64,000 bases of DNA. Origin: a virus. The notes under the pieces were generated by a model. The model ran no database searches. It saw only the letters and a program-made list of their open reading frames with translations, and was not told the origin of the DNA. The stretch covers positions 80,546 to 144,545 of IMG/VR virus record IMGVR_UViG_3300030616_000506; one strand, given 5' to 3'. Below are positions 32,471-40,109 of the stretch, piece after piece (the first letter of the stretch is position 1; every line of letters starts with the position of its first letter). A program made the translations under genes and the position numbers.

Positions 32471-33509
32471 CACAGAAACCAAAGTCCTTTTTAAGTCTAA
32501 CTGGATATAGCTGATCATCTTGTGGGACATCCGGTCTCCTAAGTAGCTTGATTCTTCTAGTTTCATTTCCCCATCCAGTTTCTGTTTGTAATTTCTTGGG
32601 TGCATCTATAAATTCTAGTGCATACTTTGAATTATAAAGTACAGGATTACCACCATAAGGTTTACCTAGATCTCTACCAAATGGCATAACTGGATTGATA
32701 CTAGCATGATGATTAACAACTACCGCTATATTATATCTAGCCGCTATATCATATAGTTTACCGTATAGTCTCTGCATTAACTCTGCTCTAGAGGGTAAGT
32801 TCTGTGTATTGGATCCTACTGAATCTTTTACTGGTTTAGTGAAAGAATCTATTATTATCATTGAGGTTTCTTCCAACTCCTTCTCCTTAAGTTTAGGAGT
32901 ACAGTTAGTAAACTTTAATGTATATTTACCATTTTTAGATATCTCATCTGTAACTATATATCCAAACAATTGGAACATTTTTTGGTAGGATTTTAATTGA
33001 ATGTCTCCCATTGTATGTATAACTTTATATTTGTCATCTATTGTTTTCTTATCTAATCCCCATCTATCCATAAACTTATACTGAATAGCTCTAACATCAT
33101 ATGTCCTTAATCCTTCTGTCTCTATAAGAATTGTATTGTTTCCTGTTTCAGCTATATTAGCTAAACCTACTTGATGACCAAATAGTGATTTACCGGCAGT
33201 TGGTTCTCCATATATAGAAGTAACTATTCCATAGGGTACTCCTCCTCCAAGTAATTCATCTACCTTATTACATCCAGTTGCTATAAAGTTTAATTTTTTC
33301 TTAACCATTTTATCATACTCCAAATTATTTATTAGATGAATAATATGCTTACAACTCTTTCCTTCCTTACTAAATATATAGGAAGGACAGGTACACCACG
33401 ATCTACAAAGTTCGGAGTCAGCACAGGTTATATATTCCTTACCACTATCTCCTACTATAATAGCTCTGGCTATACCTAGATTATCATATTGTAAGCTCTT
33501 TATTATCAT
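32463..33509 (-). CDS. RadA/RecA-family recombinase with N-terminal SWIM zinc finger
   Basis: 348 residues. Residues 35-58 (CRSWCTCPSY...SCKHIIHLI) are a SWIM domain (C39-x-C41 and C53-x-H55). The RadA-like ATPase core follows: Walker A GEPTAGKS (101-108), Walker B around MIIIDSF (about 215), the QxxxLP-like linker PSRAELMQRLYGKLYDIA, and RYNIAVVVNHHA. The N-terminal HhH domain of cellular RadA is replaced by the SWIM finger. It would pair homologous DNA using the DHH phosphoesterase and ssDNA-binding protein encoded just upstream. Confidence 0.85.
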   Translation of the reverse strand: MIIKSLQYDNLGIARAIIVGDSGKEYITCADSELCRSWCTCPSYIFSKEGKSCKHIIHLINNLEYDKMVKKKLNFIATGCNKVDELLGGGVPYGIVTSIYGEPTAGKSLFGHQVGLANIAETGNNTILIETEGLRTYDVRAIQYKFMDRWGLDKKTIDDKYKVIHTMGDIQLKSYQKMFQLFGYIVTDEISKNGKYTLKFTNCTPKLKEKELEETSMIIIDSFTKPVKDSVGSNTQNLPSRAELMQRLYGKLYDIAARYNIAVVVNHHASINPVMPFGRDLGKPYGGNPVLYNSKYALEFIDAPKKLQTETGWGNETRRIKLLRRPDVPQDDQLYPVRLKKDFGFCDE

Positions 33510-34414
33510 ACTAATTTAAATAGATCCTCTATAAGAGTATCGGGATTAACAGTTAGAGTAACTCCCATAAATCCTGGATGACCATCAACTATAAGATATT
33601 CTAGATGTTTAAGTTTATCTCTCCAATAACAAGCTAAATCTCCTCTAAGAGATCCACTGCCTGTTTTTCTATTAATGGCCATAACTGTTTTACCACTGAG
33701 AGAACCACTCATACTCGATGATACATATCCTGACATTCGATAGTCGCTATCAAAAATAAATACCGCTAGATTATCAAACTCATAACTATCTGACTGTTTA
33801 ATTATATTCTCAAATTCCTTTTTAACATCTATCTTGGATGCTATAGCCTTCATTGAGTTTAATACATTAAAAGGACCTTGTGAATATTTGACTAAATTTA
33901 ATGCATCATTAAATAATCTTTTTCTCAGAAGTGAATTAACGTATGATGATAACAACTTATAAACTGGGTAATATGATATTTTCCAATTACCATACGATTG
34001 ATAGGATGATGTCTTTACCTTTGCTAATAATTGTGGACACTGTTCAAATACTTCAGTTGGTATAAGTTCTGGTTGTCCATCTCCCATTAAACCTATTGCT
34101 AGTTTCCACCACTCTGACTTTGGTATATCATCTTTATATTGTCTCCAAGCTATTAGTGAAGCGGGTACTTCATCTAAAACTGCATTGTATTTTCTATCCT
34201 CTCTATGAGGTGTGTGATGATCTATGACATTTATTCCCTCTTTATTTTGTAGAGGTCTCATGTCAGTCATCCAATCTCCTTCCTTCATTCCACTTGTATC
34301 ACCAAATGGTCCATCCCATATCTCTAATTGAGGGTCTTTTATCTCAGGATTAAAGGATGTGAAATAACCACTTATAATGCCATCTCCATCATGGTGTGAT
34401 CTGATCATTGTCAT
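33506..34414 (-). CDS. DHH-family phosphoesterase (RecJ/GAN-like)
   Basis: 302 residues. MIRSHHDGDGIISG (residues 3-16) is the first metal motif (HxDxDG type), EGDWMTDM and INVIDHHTPH (61-70) carry the second and the DHH signature. The C-terminal GSLRGD...VDGHPGFMGV matches the DHHA1 substrate-binding domain. Archaeal relatives degrade ssDNA or short nucleotides and work with the replisome. ATGA coupling to the recombinase gene supports a repair role. Confidence 0.87.
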   Translation of the reverse strand: MTMIRSHHDGDGIISGYFTSFNPEIKDPQLEIWDGPFGDTSGMKEGDWMTDMRPLQNKEGINVIDHHTPHREDRKYNAVLDEVPASLIAWRQYKDDIPKSEWWKLAIGLMGDGQPELIPTEVFEQCPQLLAKVKTSSYQSYGNWKISYYPVYKLLSSYVNSLLRKRLFNDALNLVKYSQGPFNVLNSMKAIASKIDVKKEFENIIKQSDSYEFDNLAVFIFDSDYRMSGYVSSSMSGSLSGKTVMAINRKTGSGSLRGDLACYWRDKLKHLEYLIVDGHPGFMGVTLTVNPDTLIEDLFKLV

Positions 34415-34426
34415 CTTTTATCACTC

Positions 34427-34660
34427 CTATTTAGATGACTTTTTCTTTTTAGTAGTCTTCTTTACTGTAGTTTTCTTTACAGATTTCTTAAACTCTTTGA
34501 GTCTTTTTTCTATAATTTCATTGCATATAGATGATATAGCTTCATAGCAATCATCACAAATTGCTAATACTCTTTCACCTGATTTATATGTATGGGGATC
34601 ATCCCCAGCACTAGCTTCACACATCTTGCAAACGTTAATCTTCTTTCCGAATATTGTCAT
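34427..34660 (-). CDS. Zinc protein with Lys-rich tail
   Basis: 77 residues. INVCKMCEASAGDD and LAICDDCYEAISSICNE form a four-Cys site. The C-terminus is almost pure Lys/Thr (KKTTVKKTTKKKKSSK), histone-tail-like, suggesting DNA or RNA binding. Strong AGGAGGAAAC ribosome-binding site. Lies between the DHH and ssDNA-binding genes. Confidence 0.66.
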   Translation of the reverse strand: MTIFGKKINVCKMCEASAGDDPHTYKSGERVLAICDDCYEAISSICNEIIEKRLKEFKKSVKKTTVKKTTKKKKSSK

Positions 34661-34672
34661 AATTGTTTCCTC

Positions 34673-35338
34673 CTATAAGATATAAATAAAATCTCCAGTT
34701 ACTTTGATTATTTTTTCTTCAACTAACTTTGGTATTAATTTTTCTACATCGCTAGCTCTTTGATGTGTCACAAAAGATAGATAAGCCAATATATCACTTT
34801 TCTTTATACCATCTTCACCCTGATCTTTTTTAGCTTTAAGAGCATCTATTACATTTTTATCTATAGAAGACTCTTTGCTTGGGGAAGTTGAGGGAGTTTT
34901 ATCTCCCTCATCCTTACCTATATACTTTATGTTCCAATCCCATTTGCCTATTCTATCTATGGTCCAGATAGTTCCAGGAAGATCCTCATTGGATATTTCC
35001 TCTCTCTTCATGGCCATAATCATATTTTTCAGAACAGAACTCTTTCTACCTGAAAAACTATAGACATGAGGAACACCATTTATTAAACATTGAGCTTCAA
35101 ATTTAGCCCAAGGTTCTCTTACATTCCCACTAAAGTCTAATAATGGGTTTCCATTTGCATCTGTTACAGGTGGATTCCAGATACGTCCCAGACAATCCTC
35201 ATCGCCTGGCTCTACTTGGTTGATGCTTGATGTAAAGGTTAATTCTATCTCACCAGTATCTTCCTTATGGAAGAAGTACTGAGAGCCACCTTCCTTTAAG
35301 ATGTCATCAAACATGTCGTTTGTTACGGTTTTTGCCAT
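34673..35338 (-). CDS. Probable single-stranded DNA-binding protein (OB fold plus winged helix)
   Basis: 221 residues. The N-terminal 140 are strand-rich with aromatic residues (YFFHKEDTGEIELTFTSSIN, GRIWNPPV, GTIWTIDRIGKWDWNIKYIG), typical of OB-fold ssDNA-binding proteins. A flexible acidic linker then leads to a C-terminal winged-helix-like domain (KKSDILAYLSF...VEKLIPKLVEEKIIKVTGDFIYIL) as in RPA32. The position among recombination genes fits. The family is inferred, not matched. Confidence 0.58.
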   Translation of the reverse strand: MAKTVTNDMFDDILKEGGSQYFFHKEDTGEIELTFTSSINQVEPGDEDCLGRIWNPPVTDANGNPLLDFSGNVREPWAKFEAQCLINGVPHVYSFSGRKSSVLKNMIMAMKREEISNEDLPGTIWTIDRIGKWDWNIKYIGKDEGDKTPSTSPSKESSIDKNVIDALKAKKDQGEDGIKKSDILAYLSFVTHQRASDVEKLIPKLVEEKIIKVTGDFIYIL

Positions 35339-35383
35339 ATTTTTCTTTTCTCCTTTTTTTTATATATTTTTTTTTTATTAAAT

Positions 35384-35878
35384 CTATTTTTTCCAATAGT
35401 GTTTATCACACCAGTTCTTACAAGATCTATATAATATAGTATATTTACTTAAAGATGAATTATATATTTTTAATAAATCATCTAAATTAAATTTTACATC
35501 ATAATGTTCTAAAACTATAGATACTATACATATAGATAATAATTCATTTGAATAAGGACCATGAGGTTTAAACCATTTATAAGCATCAATAAGCTTATCT
35601 GATATTATTTCACAGTCTTTTTTATAAATATCACTACAACTGTATCCCATTATATTTAGATTATTTCTAGTTAAAATTTTAATTTTGGTTGATATATATG
35701 AATCACTTTCAGTATATTCTAAATTTAAAGCTACACTTTTTTGTTGATGTAATCTCTTTAAATCTTCTAATCTCTTTCTATATCTATAAATTATTTTATT
35801 TAAATCATCTAATGATAGATCTTCATATACATCCATACTCCAATCAAGTTCTTTAATTTTCTCTTTTCTTTTTACCAT
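35384..35878 (-). CDS. Helical protein, possible cyclin-fold
   Basis: 164 residues. The C-terminal 85 are all-helical (DKLIDAYKWFKPHGPYSNEL, LSICIVSIVLEHYDVKFNLD, DLLKIYNSSLSKYTILYRSC) with a rhythm like one cyclin repeat of TFB. A zinc-ribbon gene lies just upstream. I rate the TFB resemblance as weak. An AT-rich gap with TATATA follows before the ssDNA-binding gene. Confidence 0.5.
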   Translation of the reverse strand: MVKRKEKIKELDWSMDVYEDLSLDDLNKIIYRYRKRLEDLKRLHQQKSVALNLEYTESDSYISTKIKILTRNNLNIMGYSCSDIYKKDCEIISDKLIDAYKWFKPHGPYSNELLSICIVSIVLEHYDVKFNLDDLLKIYNSSLSKYTILYRSCKNWCDKHYWKK

Positions 35879-36072
35879 GAGTATTGATCATTATAATAAT
35901 CACTTCTGGGAGCTTCACTTCCTCCTCCACTATTTCTATGGATAGAGTAATTATAATCACAATTTATTAAGATGATATTACCACTACTAGGATAAGGTCT
36001 ACAATCTTCACAATAAACTGAATTAACTGAATCATCTAGCTCTTTTTTACACTCTAAACATCTTCTAGCCAA
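35872..36072 (-). CDS. Small zinc-binding protein, TTG start
   Basis: 66 residues: RRCLECKKELDD and VYCEDCRPYPSS form a zinc knuckle, then an unstructured Ser/Gly/Tyr-rich C-terminus. Only TTG starts are available, and the one at 36072 is nine bases after GAGG. Overlaps the stop of the preceding gene. Confidence 0.52.
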   Translation of the reverse strand: MARRCLECKKELDDSVNSVYCEDCRPYPSSGNIILINCDYNYSIHRNSGGGSEAPRSDYYNDQYSW

Positions 36073-36551
36073 TAATCCCAACCTCTGTATATATCTTCTC
36101 TAGTTAATTTATAATCAACAATTTCATCTATAAAGGTGTAATCTATAACACATCCTTCTAGATCCTTAGTTATGTAACCCGTTTCATCTTCATTAAAATC
36201 TATTGTATATTTCCAATTTCCAACTTCATCTGATACTAAACCGGTATTAGCATCAAAGTAATATTTATTTTGACCATAATAAGTAGGAGATGCCCAAGTA
36301 TCAAACACTCTTTTTTCTAATTCATCATTAATCATTTTATACCTTTGTTGTATTTCTTTAAATTCAGTAACTTCATCATCCGTATCAAAATTGTGAGTAG
36401 AATAATAATTATCTAATTGCATTTCATATTTAATAACTAAAAATTGTAATCCAGAAATTGTTATGTCAGCTAAATTTATATCAAAATTAGGTTGTCTTTG
36501 CCAACTTTTTGTTCTTCTAAATGTACTTTCAGCCCATTGTTCTTTACTCAT
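36054..36551 (-). CDS. Hypothetical protein behind a TATA promoter
   Basis: 165 residues. A helical N-terminal half is followed by a segment with KYYFDANTGLVSDEVGNWKY and GYITKDLEGCVIDYTF. No domain assigned. It is the first gene after a well-formed TATA element, so it probably heads the transcript that runs through the replication block. Confidence 0.62.
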   Translation of the reverse strand: MSKEQWAESTFRRTKSWQRQPNFDINLADITISGLQFLVIKYEMQLDNYYSTHNFDTDDEVTEFKEIQQRYKMINDELEKRVFDTWASPTYYGQNKYYFDANTGLVSDEVGNWKYTIDFNEDETGYITKDLEGCVIDYTFIDEIVDYKLTREDIYRGWDYWLEDV

Positions 36552-36588
36552 TTTTCTTGCTCCGTATAGTTATTATGTTAGGGAAACA

Positions 36589-36602
36589 TTTATATAGTTT
36601 GT
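36589..36602 (-). promoter_or_regulatory. Archaeal TATA promoter
   Basis: On the minus strand ACAAACTATATAAA lies about 45 bases before the ATG at 36551, giving a predicted transcript start about 10-20 bases before the gene. CGGAG precedes the ATG. The same 14 bases occur at 60403-60416 on the same strand. A 21-codon frame (36544-36609) also spans it and starts at the tail junction of the previous gene, so it may be a read-through mini-gene. Confidence 0.62.
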
Positions 36603-36605
36603 GAT

Positions 36606-36953
36606 TCATAAAATTTCTACCATCGCTTCTTCCTTATCTAACTTTTCTCCATACTCATTAATATATGATCTATTAACTAGAGCATTTTTATTATTGGTTA
36701 TATTATAATATCTATAATGTTTACTAACATATCCTAGTATCCTTATTACTATAGTATCATCATCTTTCCATTTTAATCTTAAAATATCTCCTTTCTTATA
36801 TTTCTTTCTGTAACTCCATCTCTCCTTTAGATAACCTATAGGATGATAGGGAGAATTATAAAAGATATGAGTTACTCCTACTACAGTGATAAGACAAAAA
36901 CCAAATAATATTAGCACATACATTGTAGCATTAAATATATCTATCCAATTCAT
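36606..36953 (-). CDS. Tail-bearing membrane protein with SH3-like domain
   Basis: 115 residues. Transmembrane segment at residues about 8-28 (NATMYVLILFGFCLITVVGV), then a small barrel-like domain (YKKGDILRLKWKDDDTIVIR) of the same K-x-G-D type as many genes at 41-50 kb. Ends KLDKEEAMVEIL, the canonical tail, although it is the last gene of its cluster. Confidence 0.65.
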   Translation of the reverse strand: MNWIDIFNATMYVLILFGFCLITVVGVTHIFYNSPYHPIGYLKERWSYRKKYKKGDILRLKWKDDDTIVIRILGYVSKHYRYYNITNNKNALVNRSYINEYGEKLDKEEAMVEIL

Positions 36954-37198
36954 AATAACTCCACCATTATATCATCTTCTGATAATCTAGTTAATGTGTC
37001 ATGTATCCTATCAATATAAGTGATTTCATCATCTTCAACACCACTATCTATATTAATAATACACTTTATACAATCTTCAAAGCAATCATCTTTATAATGT
37101 ACATCTATAATAATTATACCTATAAAACTCTCTCCATTATCTAAAGTTACCTTTACAATATCTCCCTTATTTAAGTCAGTGAATTTTAAAGATGACAT
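36950..37198 (-). CDS. Tail-bearing SH3/KOW-like small protein
   Basis: 82 residues: LNKGDIVKVTLDNGESFIGI is a KOW/SH3-barrel opening, with later cysteines CFEDCIKC. Ends RLSEDDIMVELL with GGTGGAG in the DNA before the ATGA junction. Confidence 0.65.
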   Translation of the reverse strand: MSSLKFTDLNKGDIVKVTLDNGESFIGIIIIDVHYKDDCFEDCIKCIINIDSGVEDDEITYIDRIHDTLTRLSEDDIMVELL

Positions 37199-37769
37199 CT
37201 CCCTTACCTTCTAAACAATACTTACATTTATCACAAGTTAATTTAGATCCATGACCCTTACTACACATATGACCTGTAGGAGCATCTTTATAGTTAGGTA
37301 TCTTATTACTACCATCATCTATAACATATGCCTTTAATCCATCTTTAGGTACTTCTTTACTATCAGGCCATATCGTCCAATAGAGTATAAGATTATCAGG
37401 TTTATAGCTTAAGTCTAAATCATATATTTGAGTATAGGCTAAGAACTTTATCTCTGGAAATAGATAAGCTATAGTACACCATGTGTTAAAATATTCCTGT
37501 GAATAGAAATCTCCTGATTCATGTATCCTAAAGTAAATAGGTTGCTTTAATGATAACCAACTATATAAATTCCACATAAATTGTTTAAATCTTTTACTTT
37601 CTTTATAATTTTTTTCTCTACTAGGTAGAACATTAGGCCATACTCTCTCAGCTTTTTTAGCATAACAATATTCTTTACATAGATCAGTAGCTCCTGGACA
37701 TGTAGTCTCTGCCGGTAGACTAAATGTGGGTATTTCCATTCTTCTATTACCACTACTTATATATACCAT
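37176..37769 (-). CDS. GP88-family protein
   Basis: 197 residues matching the phage GP88 family: IPTFSLPAETTCPGATDLCK, EYCYAKKAERVWPNVLPSRE (about residues 13-52), then IHESGDFYSQEYFNTW and a C-terminal Cys cluster (CSKGHGSKLTCDKCKYCLEG) that may hold a metal or Fe-S cluster. GP88 proteins are widespread in phages and of unknown activity. The start overlaps the 52-residue gene upstream and follows CAGGAG. Confidence 0.83.
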   Translation of the reverse strand: MVYISSGNRRMEIPTFSLPAETTCPGATDLCKEYCYAKKAERVWPNVLPSREKNYKESKRFKQFMWNLYSWLSLKQPIYFRIHESGDFYSQEYFNTWCTIAYLFPEIKFLAYTQIYDLDLSYKPDNLILYWTIWPDSKEVPKDGLKAYVIDDGSNKIPNYKDAPTGHMCSKGHGSKLTCDKCKYCLEGKGDVIFKIH

Positions 37770-37911
37770 TCTTTTTATTCTCCTGATATTCTAAAATACA
37801 TTCCTTACAAACTTCTGGTAGCTGTTCACATAATCCATAATAAGTTCTATTGTAGAATCTAGGCATTTGTTCACATGGTAATCTATCTTTCCAATCAATC
37901 TCTTTCTTCAT
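37753..37911 (-). CDS. Small Cys-containing protein
   Basis: 52 residues with CEQ, CEQLPEVCKEC, a three- or four-Cys zinc-like pattern. Overlaps the GP88 gene start by 17 bases and carries its ribosome-binding site. Could assist GP88. Confidence 0.55.
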   Translation of the reverse strand: MKKEIDWKDRLPCEQMPRFYNRTYYGLCEQLPEVCKECILEYQENKKNGIYK

Positions 37912-37914
37912 ATT

Positions 37915-38121
37915 CTATCCCCATTTAGCCTTATTTATTTGTTGTTTTGTATAATTTCTTTTTTCTTCTTCTATATTATCTTCTGATAGTTGTTCTCCCT
38001 GAATTACAAATATACTATCGTGTATCAAACCTAATTCTTCATTCATATAATCAAGGAGTCTTTCTATTTCCTTTTCATGATAATCATATATTTTATTTGG
38101 TATTATTATTCTAATCTCCAT
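37915..38121 (-). CDS. Hypothetical protein
   Basis: 68 residues: a first strand MEIRIIIPNKIYDYHE, helices and a basic C-terminus. The ATG at 38121 follows GGAGAAGATT inside the end of the zinc-protein gene. An earlier ATG is in the same frame but poorly spaced. Unrecognised. Confidence 0.58.
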   Translation of the reverse strand: MEIRIIIPNKIYDYHEKEIERLLDYMNEELGLIHDSIFVIQGEQLSEDNIEEEKRNYTKQQINKAKWG

Positions 38122-38305
38122 AATCTTCTCCATGTTCTATCACTTCCAAATCTACATCCGTACTTTCTATCTTTTCAAACTTACATCCACAATCTTTACA
38201 TTCCCATACAGATACATCAGTCCAACTCCATTCGTCTCTCTGGATAACTTCAGAGTCATCTATAAGTTCTACATTATCACTATCACATTCAGGACAATAG
38301 TACAT
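38111..38305 (-). CDS. Zinc-ribbon protein
   Basis: 64 residues: MYYCPECDSDNVELIDD and WECKDCGCKFEKI make a four-Cys ribbon like those of transcription or replication accessory proteins, with an acidic C-terminus. The ATG after GAGGAATAATA was preferred over a longer frame. Confidence 0.65.
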   Translation of the reverse strand: MYYCPECDSDNVELIDDSEVIQRDEWSWTDVSVWECKDCGCKFEKIESTDVDLEVIEHGEDYGD

Positions 38306-38315
38306 TATTATTCCT

Positions 38316-38408
38316 CTATAATATTGCATTTGCTATAAACATTAGTAAAACAAAGTTCACGATAGTAAGTCCTATTCCCACTCCATCTAAAAATTCTTTA
38401 CTTATCAT
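38316..38408 (-). CDS. Single-helix membrane peptide
   Basis: 30 residues: MISKEFLDGVGIGLTIVNFV continues into a hydrophobic C-terminus (LLMFIANAIL). Strong GAGGAGATATAA ribosome-binding site. A short hairpin TCAAGC-TCTT-GCTTGA at 38419-38434 lies across the preceding stop codon and may modulate translation. Confidence 0.55.
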   Translation of the reverse strand: MISKEFLDGVGIGLTIVNFVLLMFIANAIL

Positions 38409-38418
38409 TTATATCTCC

Positions 38419-38571
38419 TCAAGCTCTTGCTTGAATATCATTATCAATTTCTCCTAATATTTTAGATACTTCCTCTAATTGTTTCCATTGTTCATCTGTA
38501 AGCATATAACAGGCTCTATCTATATTGTTAGCTCTGAATAATATATGTTGTGTTAAATCTCTTCCTTTCAT
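38419..38571 (-). CDS. Small helical protein
   Basis: 50 residues, helical (TDEQWKQLEEVSKILGEIDN). Starts one base before the two-helix membrane gene's stop region. No recognised family. Confidence 0.55.
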   Translation of the reverse strand: MKGRDLTQHILFRANNIDRACYMLTDEQWKQLEEVSKILGEIDNDIQARA

Positions 38572-38754
38572 TTAATATTCTCTCCTTAAATATAACCATA
38601 CACATGATAAGAATATAGCTGCACCTAGAATAGGTATTCCCAACATCAAATATAATGGTATTTCATATTGTTCTTCTATCAAAGTCATACCAGCAAATAA
38701 TAATACTATTAACAATCCAGATAATAATACAGCTTTATCTATTAAGTAACTCAT
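38572..38754 (-). CDS. Two-helix membrane protein
   Basis: 60 residues with segments AVLLSGLLIVLLFAGMTLI and LYLMLGIPILGAAIFLSCVW and a short charged end. One of five similar tiny membrane proteins in 38.3-40.1 kb. ATGA junction upstream. Confidence 0.6.
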   Translation of the reverse strand: MSYLIDKAVLLSGLLIVLLFAGMTLIEEQYEIPLYLMLGIPILGAAIFLSCVWLYLRREY

Positions 38755-39020
38755 TCTCTCTGTCTCCTTCCATCTCCATAGTTCTTATCTTTATATTCTT
38801 GATATGGAATTATTATAAATAGAAAGGTAAATAGTGTAGGAATCATAGATGATATAATCCCAAAAGCAAGACCTCTATCGCCTGATATTAGATAACCAAT
38901 TACTCCACATAATAACATCCATCCACCTGCTATTAAGAACACCCCTAATAATTCCTTACTTATTTCTGTATTTACTTTGTTCTTCCAATACCATCTTAAA
39001 AATCCTTCTTTCTTTTTCAT
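38751..39020 (-). CDS. Two-helix membrane protein
   Basis: 89 residues. A basic N-terminus (MKKKEGFLRWYWKNK), then ELLGVFLIAGGWMLLCGVIG and AFGIISSMIPTLFTFLFIII, and a charged C-terminus. Possibly an envelope or lysis protein. Function unknown. Confidence 0.6.
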   Translation of the reverse strand: MKKKEGFLRWYWKNKVNTEISKELLGVFLIAGGWMLLCGVIGYLISGDRGLAFGIISSMIPTLFTFLFIIIPYQEYKDKNYGDGRRQRE

Positions 39021-39023
39021 ATC

Positions 39024-39371
39024 TTATCTCCTATATGTTTTTAAATCTGATACTCTAACATATTCTCTAGCATCATTTGGCATTTCTGCTATATAAAACT
39101 TAGCAAACATTGGAGCAGGTTTACCTACCATCTCTAGAGGAATAAAGTTTTCATCATCTACAAAATCACTTTCTGATATCTCTTTTGCAGTATAAACTTT
39201 GACTCCATGTTCTTTAGCAAGTTGTCTATTTTTCTCTTTATCTCTATCCATTTGCTCCCAATGCTCTTCTAAATTTTTCATATCTGGAGTTTTTTCATTA
39301 ACCACATAATCTTCTTCAATCACTTCTTTTATTGATTCTTTAATTAATTCTTTCATCTCTTTCTTTTTCAT
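39024..39371 (-). CDS. Hypothetical soluble protein
   Basis: 115 residues. A charged coiled-coil-like N-terminus (KKKEMKELIKESIKEVIEED) precedes a compact domain with KVYTAKEISESDFVDDENFI and KFYIAEMPNDAREYVRVSDL. Ends with GGAGATAAG before the next start. Unrecognised. Confidence 0.6.
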   Translation of the reverse strand: MKKKEMKELIKESIKEVIEEDYVVNEKTPDMKNLEEHWEQMDRDKEKNRQLAKEHGVKVYTAKEISESDFVDDENFIPLEMVGKPAPMFAKFYIAEMPNDAREYVRVSDLKTYRR

Positions 39372-39560
39372 TTAATCTACTTCCCATAATGCAATTCCTA
39401 TAACCCAAGCAAATATTCCTTCAAAGAAACATATTAGTAATGTTACTAAAAAGGTTACTATAGATTGCCAGAATCCTATTGGATTTAGCAAGTTCCAGAT
39501 ACCAAATCCTATTAGAAAAGGTGACAAGAAACATCCTATACTTAATAGTTTATTTATCAT
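39372..39560 (-). CDS. Two-helix membrane protein
   Basis: 62 residues with LLSIGCFLSPFLIGFGIWNLL and WQSIVTFLVTLLICFFEGIFAW. Starts after GGAGTGATTG. The stop precedes the next ATG by zero bases (TAAATG). Confidence 0.6.
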   Translation of the reverse strand: MINKLLSIGCFLSPFLIGFGIWNLLNPIGFWQSIVTFLVTLLICFFEGIFAWVIGIALWEVD

Positions 39561-39725
39561 TCAATCACTCCTTATAGTATACTCTAACTCAAAACTCTTT
39601 ATTATCTTTTTATTCTTCATATATTGTAGCAACTCATAGTAATCATTCATTAGATTCTCTAGCTCACTTGTTCTCCAAGATGCTACAAACTTATCATTTA
39701 CCTTTACATCCAAATATTCTGCCAC
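39561..39725 (-). CDS. Small hypothetical protein, GTG start
   Basis: 54 residues (V-AEYLDVKVNDKFVASWRTS...), strand-rich then helical. GTG is the only start and lies nine bases after GGAGATATAAAG. The end AGGAGTGATTGA supplies the next ribosome-binding site. Confidence 0.55.
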   Translation of the reverse strand: MAEYLDVKVNDKFVASWRTSELENLMNDYYELLQYMKNKKIIKSFELEYTIRSD

Positions 39726-39727
39726 CT

Positions 39728-39910
39728 TTATATCTCCTTAAATCTATCTACTTGTTTCATTTCTTTCTTCTTAGATACTTTAATATGATACCACATATAT
39801 TTACATTTCCCACAATATTCCATATCTCTATATTCATAATCTGCACAATCAGATATATAATGAATACAATCACTATATTTACAAGGCGAATTACCTAATG
39901 CTAATGCCAT
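39728..39910 (-). CDS. Small Cys-rich protein
   Basis: 60 residues: SPCKYSDCIHYISDCADYEY and YCGKCKYMWYH give five cysteines and histidines, like small zinc proteins. The ATG at 39910 after GGAGAGATATAAAG excludes a longer frame. Confidence 0.6.
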   Translation of the reverse strand: MALALGNSPCKYSDCIHYISDCADYEYRDMEYCGKCKYMWYHIKVSKKKEMKQVDRFKEI

Positions 39911-39912
39911 CT

Positions 39913-40107
39913 TTATATCTCTCCTAATGCTTCTATTACAGCTAGCCATCCAAATACTATCTCTCCTAAACCTGCAAATAATAATATTATTGCTAATAAA
40001 CTATTTACAGAACTATTATAGTCATTAGCTAAAAACCATATTGCTATACTTGCTGTGATAATAAAACATATTATCATCAATGTTAAAAAGATTTTACTCC
40101 TTTCCAT
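39913..40107 (-). CDS. Two-helix membrane protein
   Basis: 64 residues: KIFLTLMIICFIITASIAIWFL and SLLAIILLFAGLGEIVFGWLAV. AAGGAGATATAAAG precedes the start. Function unknown. Confidence 0.6.
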   Translation of the reverse strand: MERSKIFLTLMIICFIITASIAIWFLANDYNSSVNSLLAIILLFAGLGEIVFGWLAVIEALGEI

Positions 40108-40109
40108 CT

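Noticed and set aside
36054-36551. TFB-like N-terminal signature (GLVSDEVGNW) in the 165-residue protein
   Set aside because: The match to GLVxxExxxD is short, there is no zinc ribbon before it, and the surrounding residues do not fit TFB.
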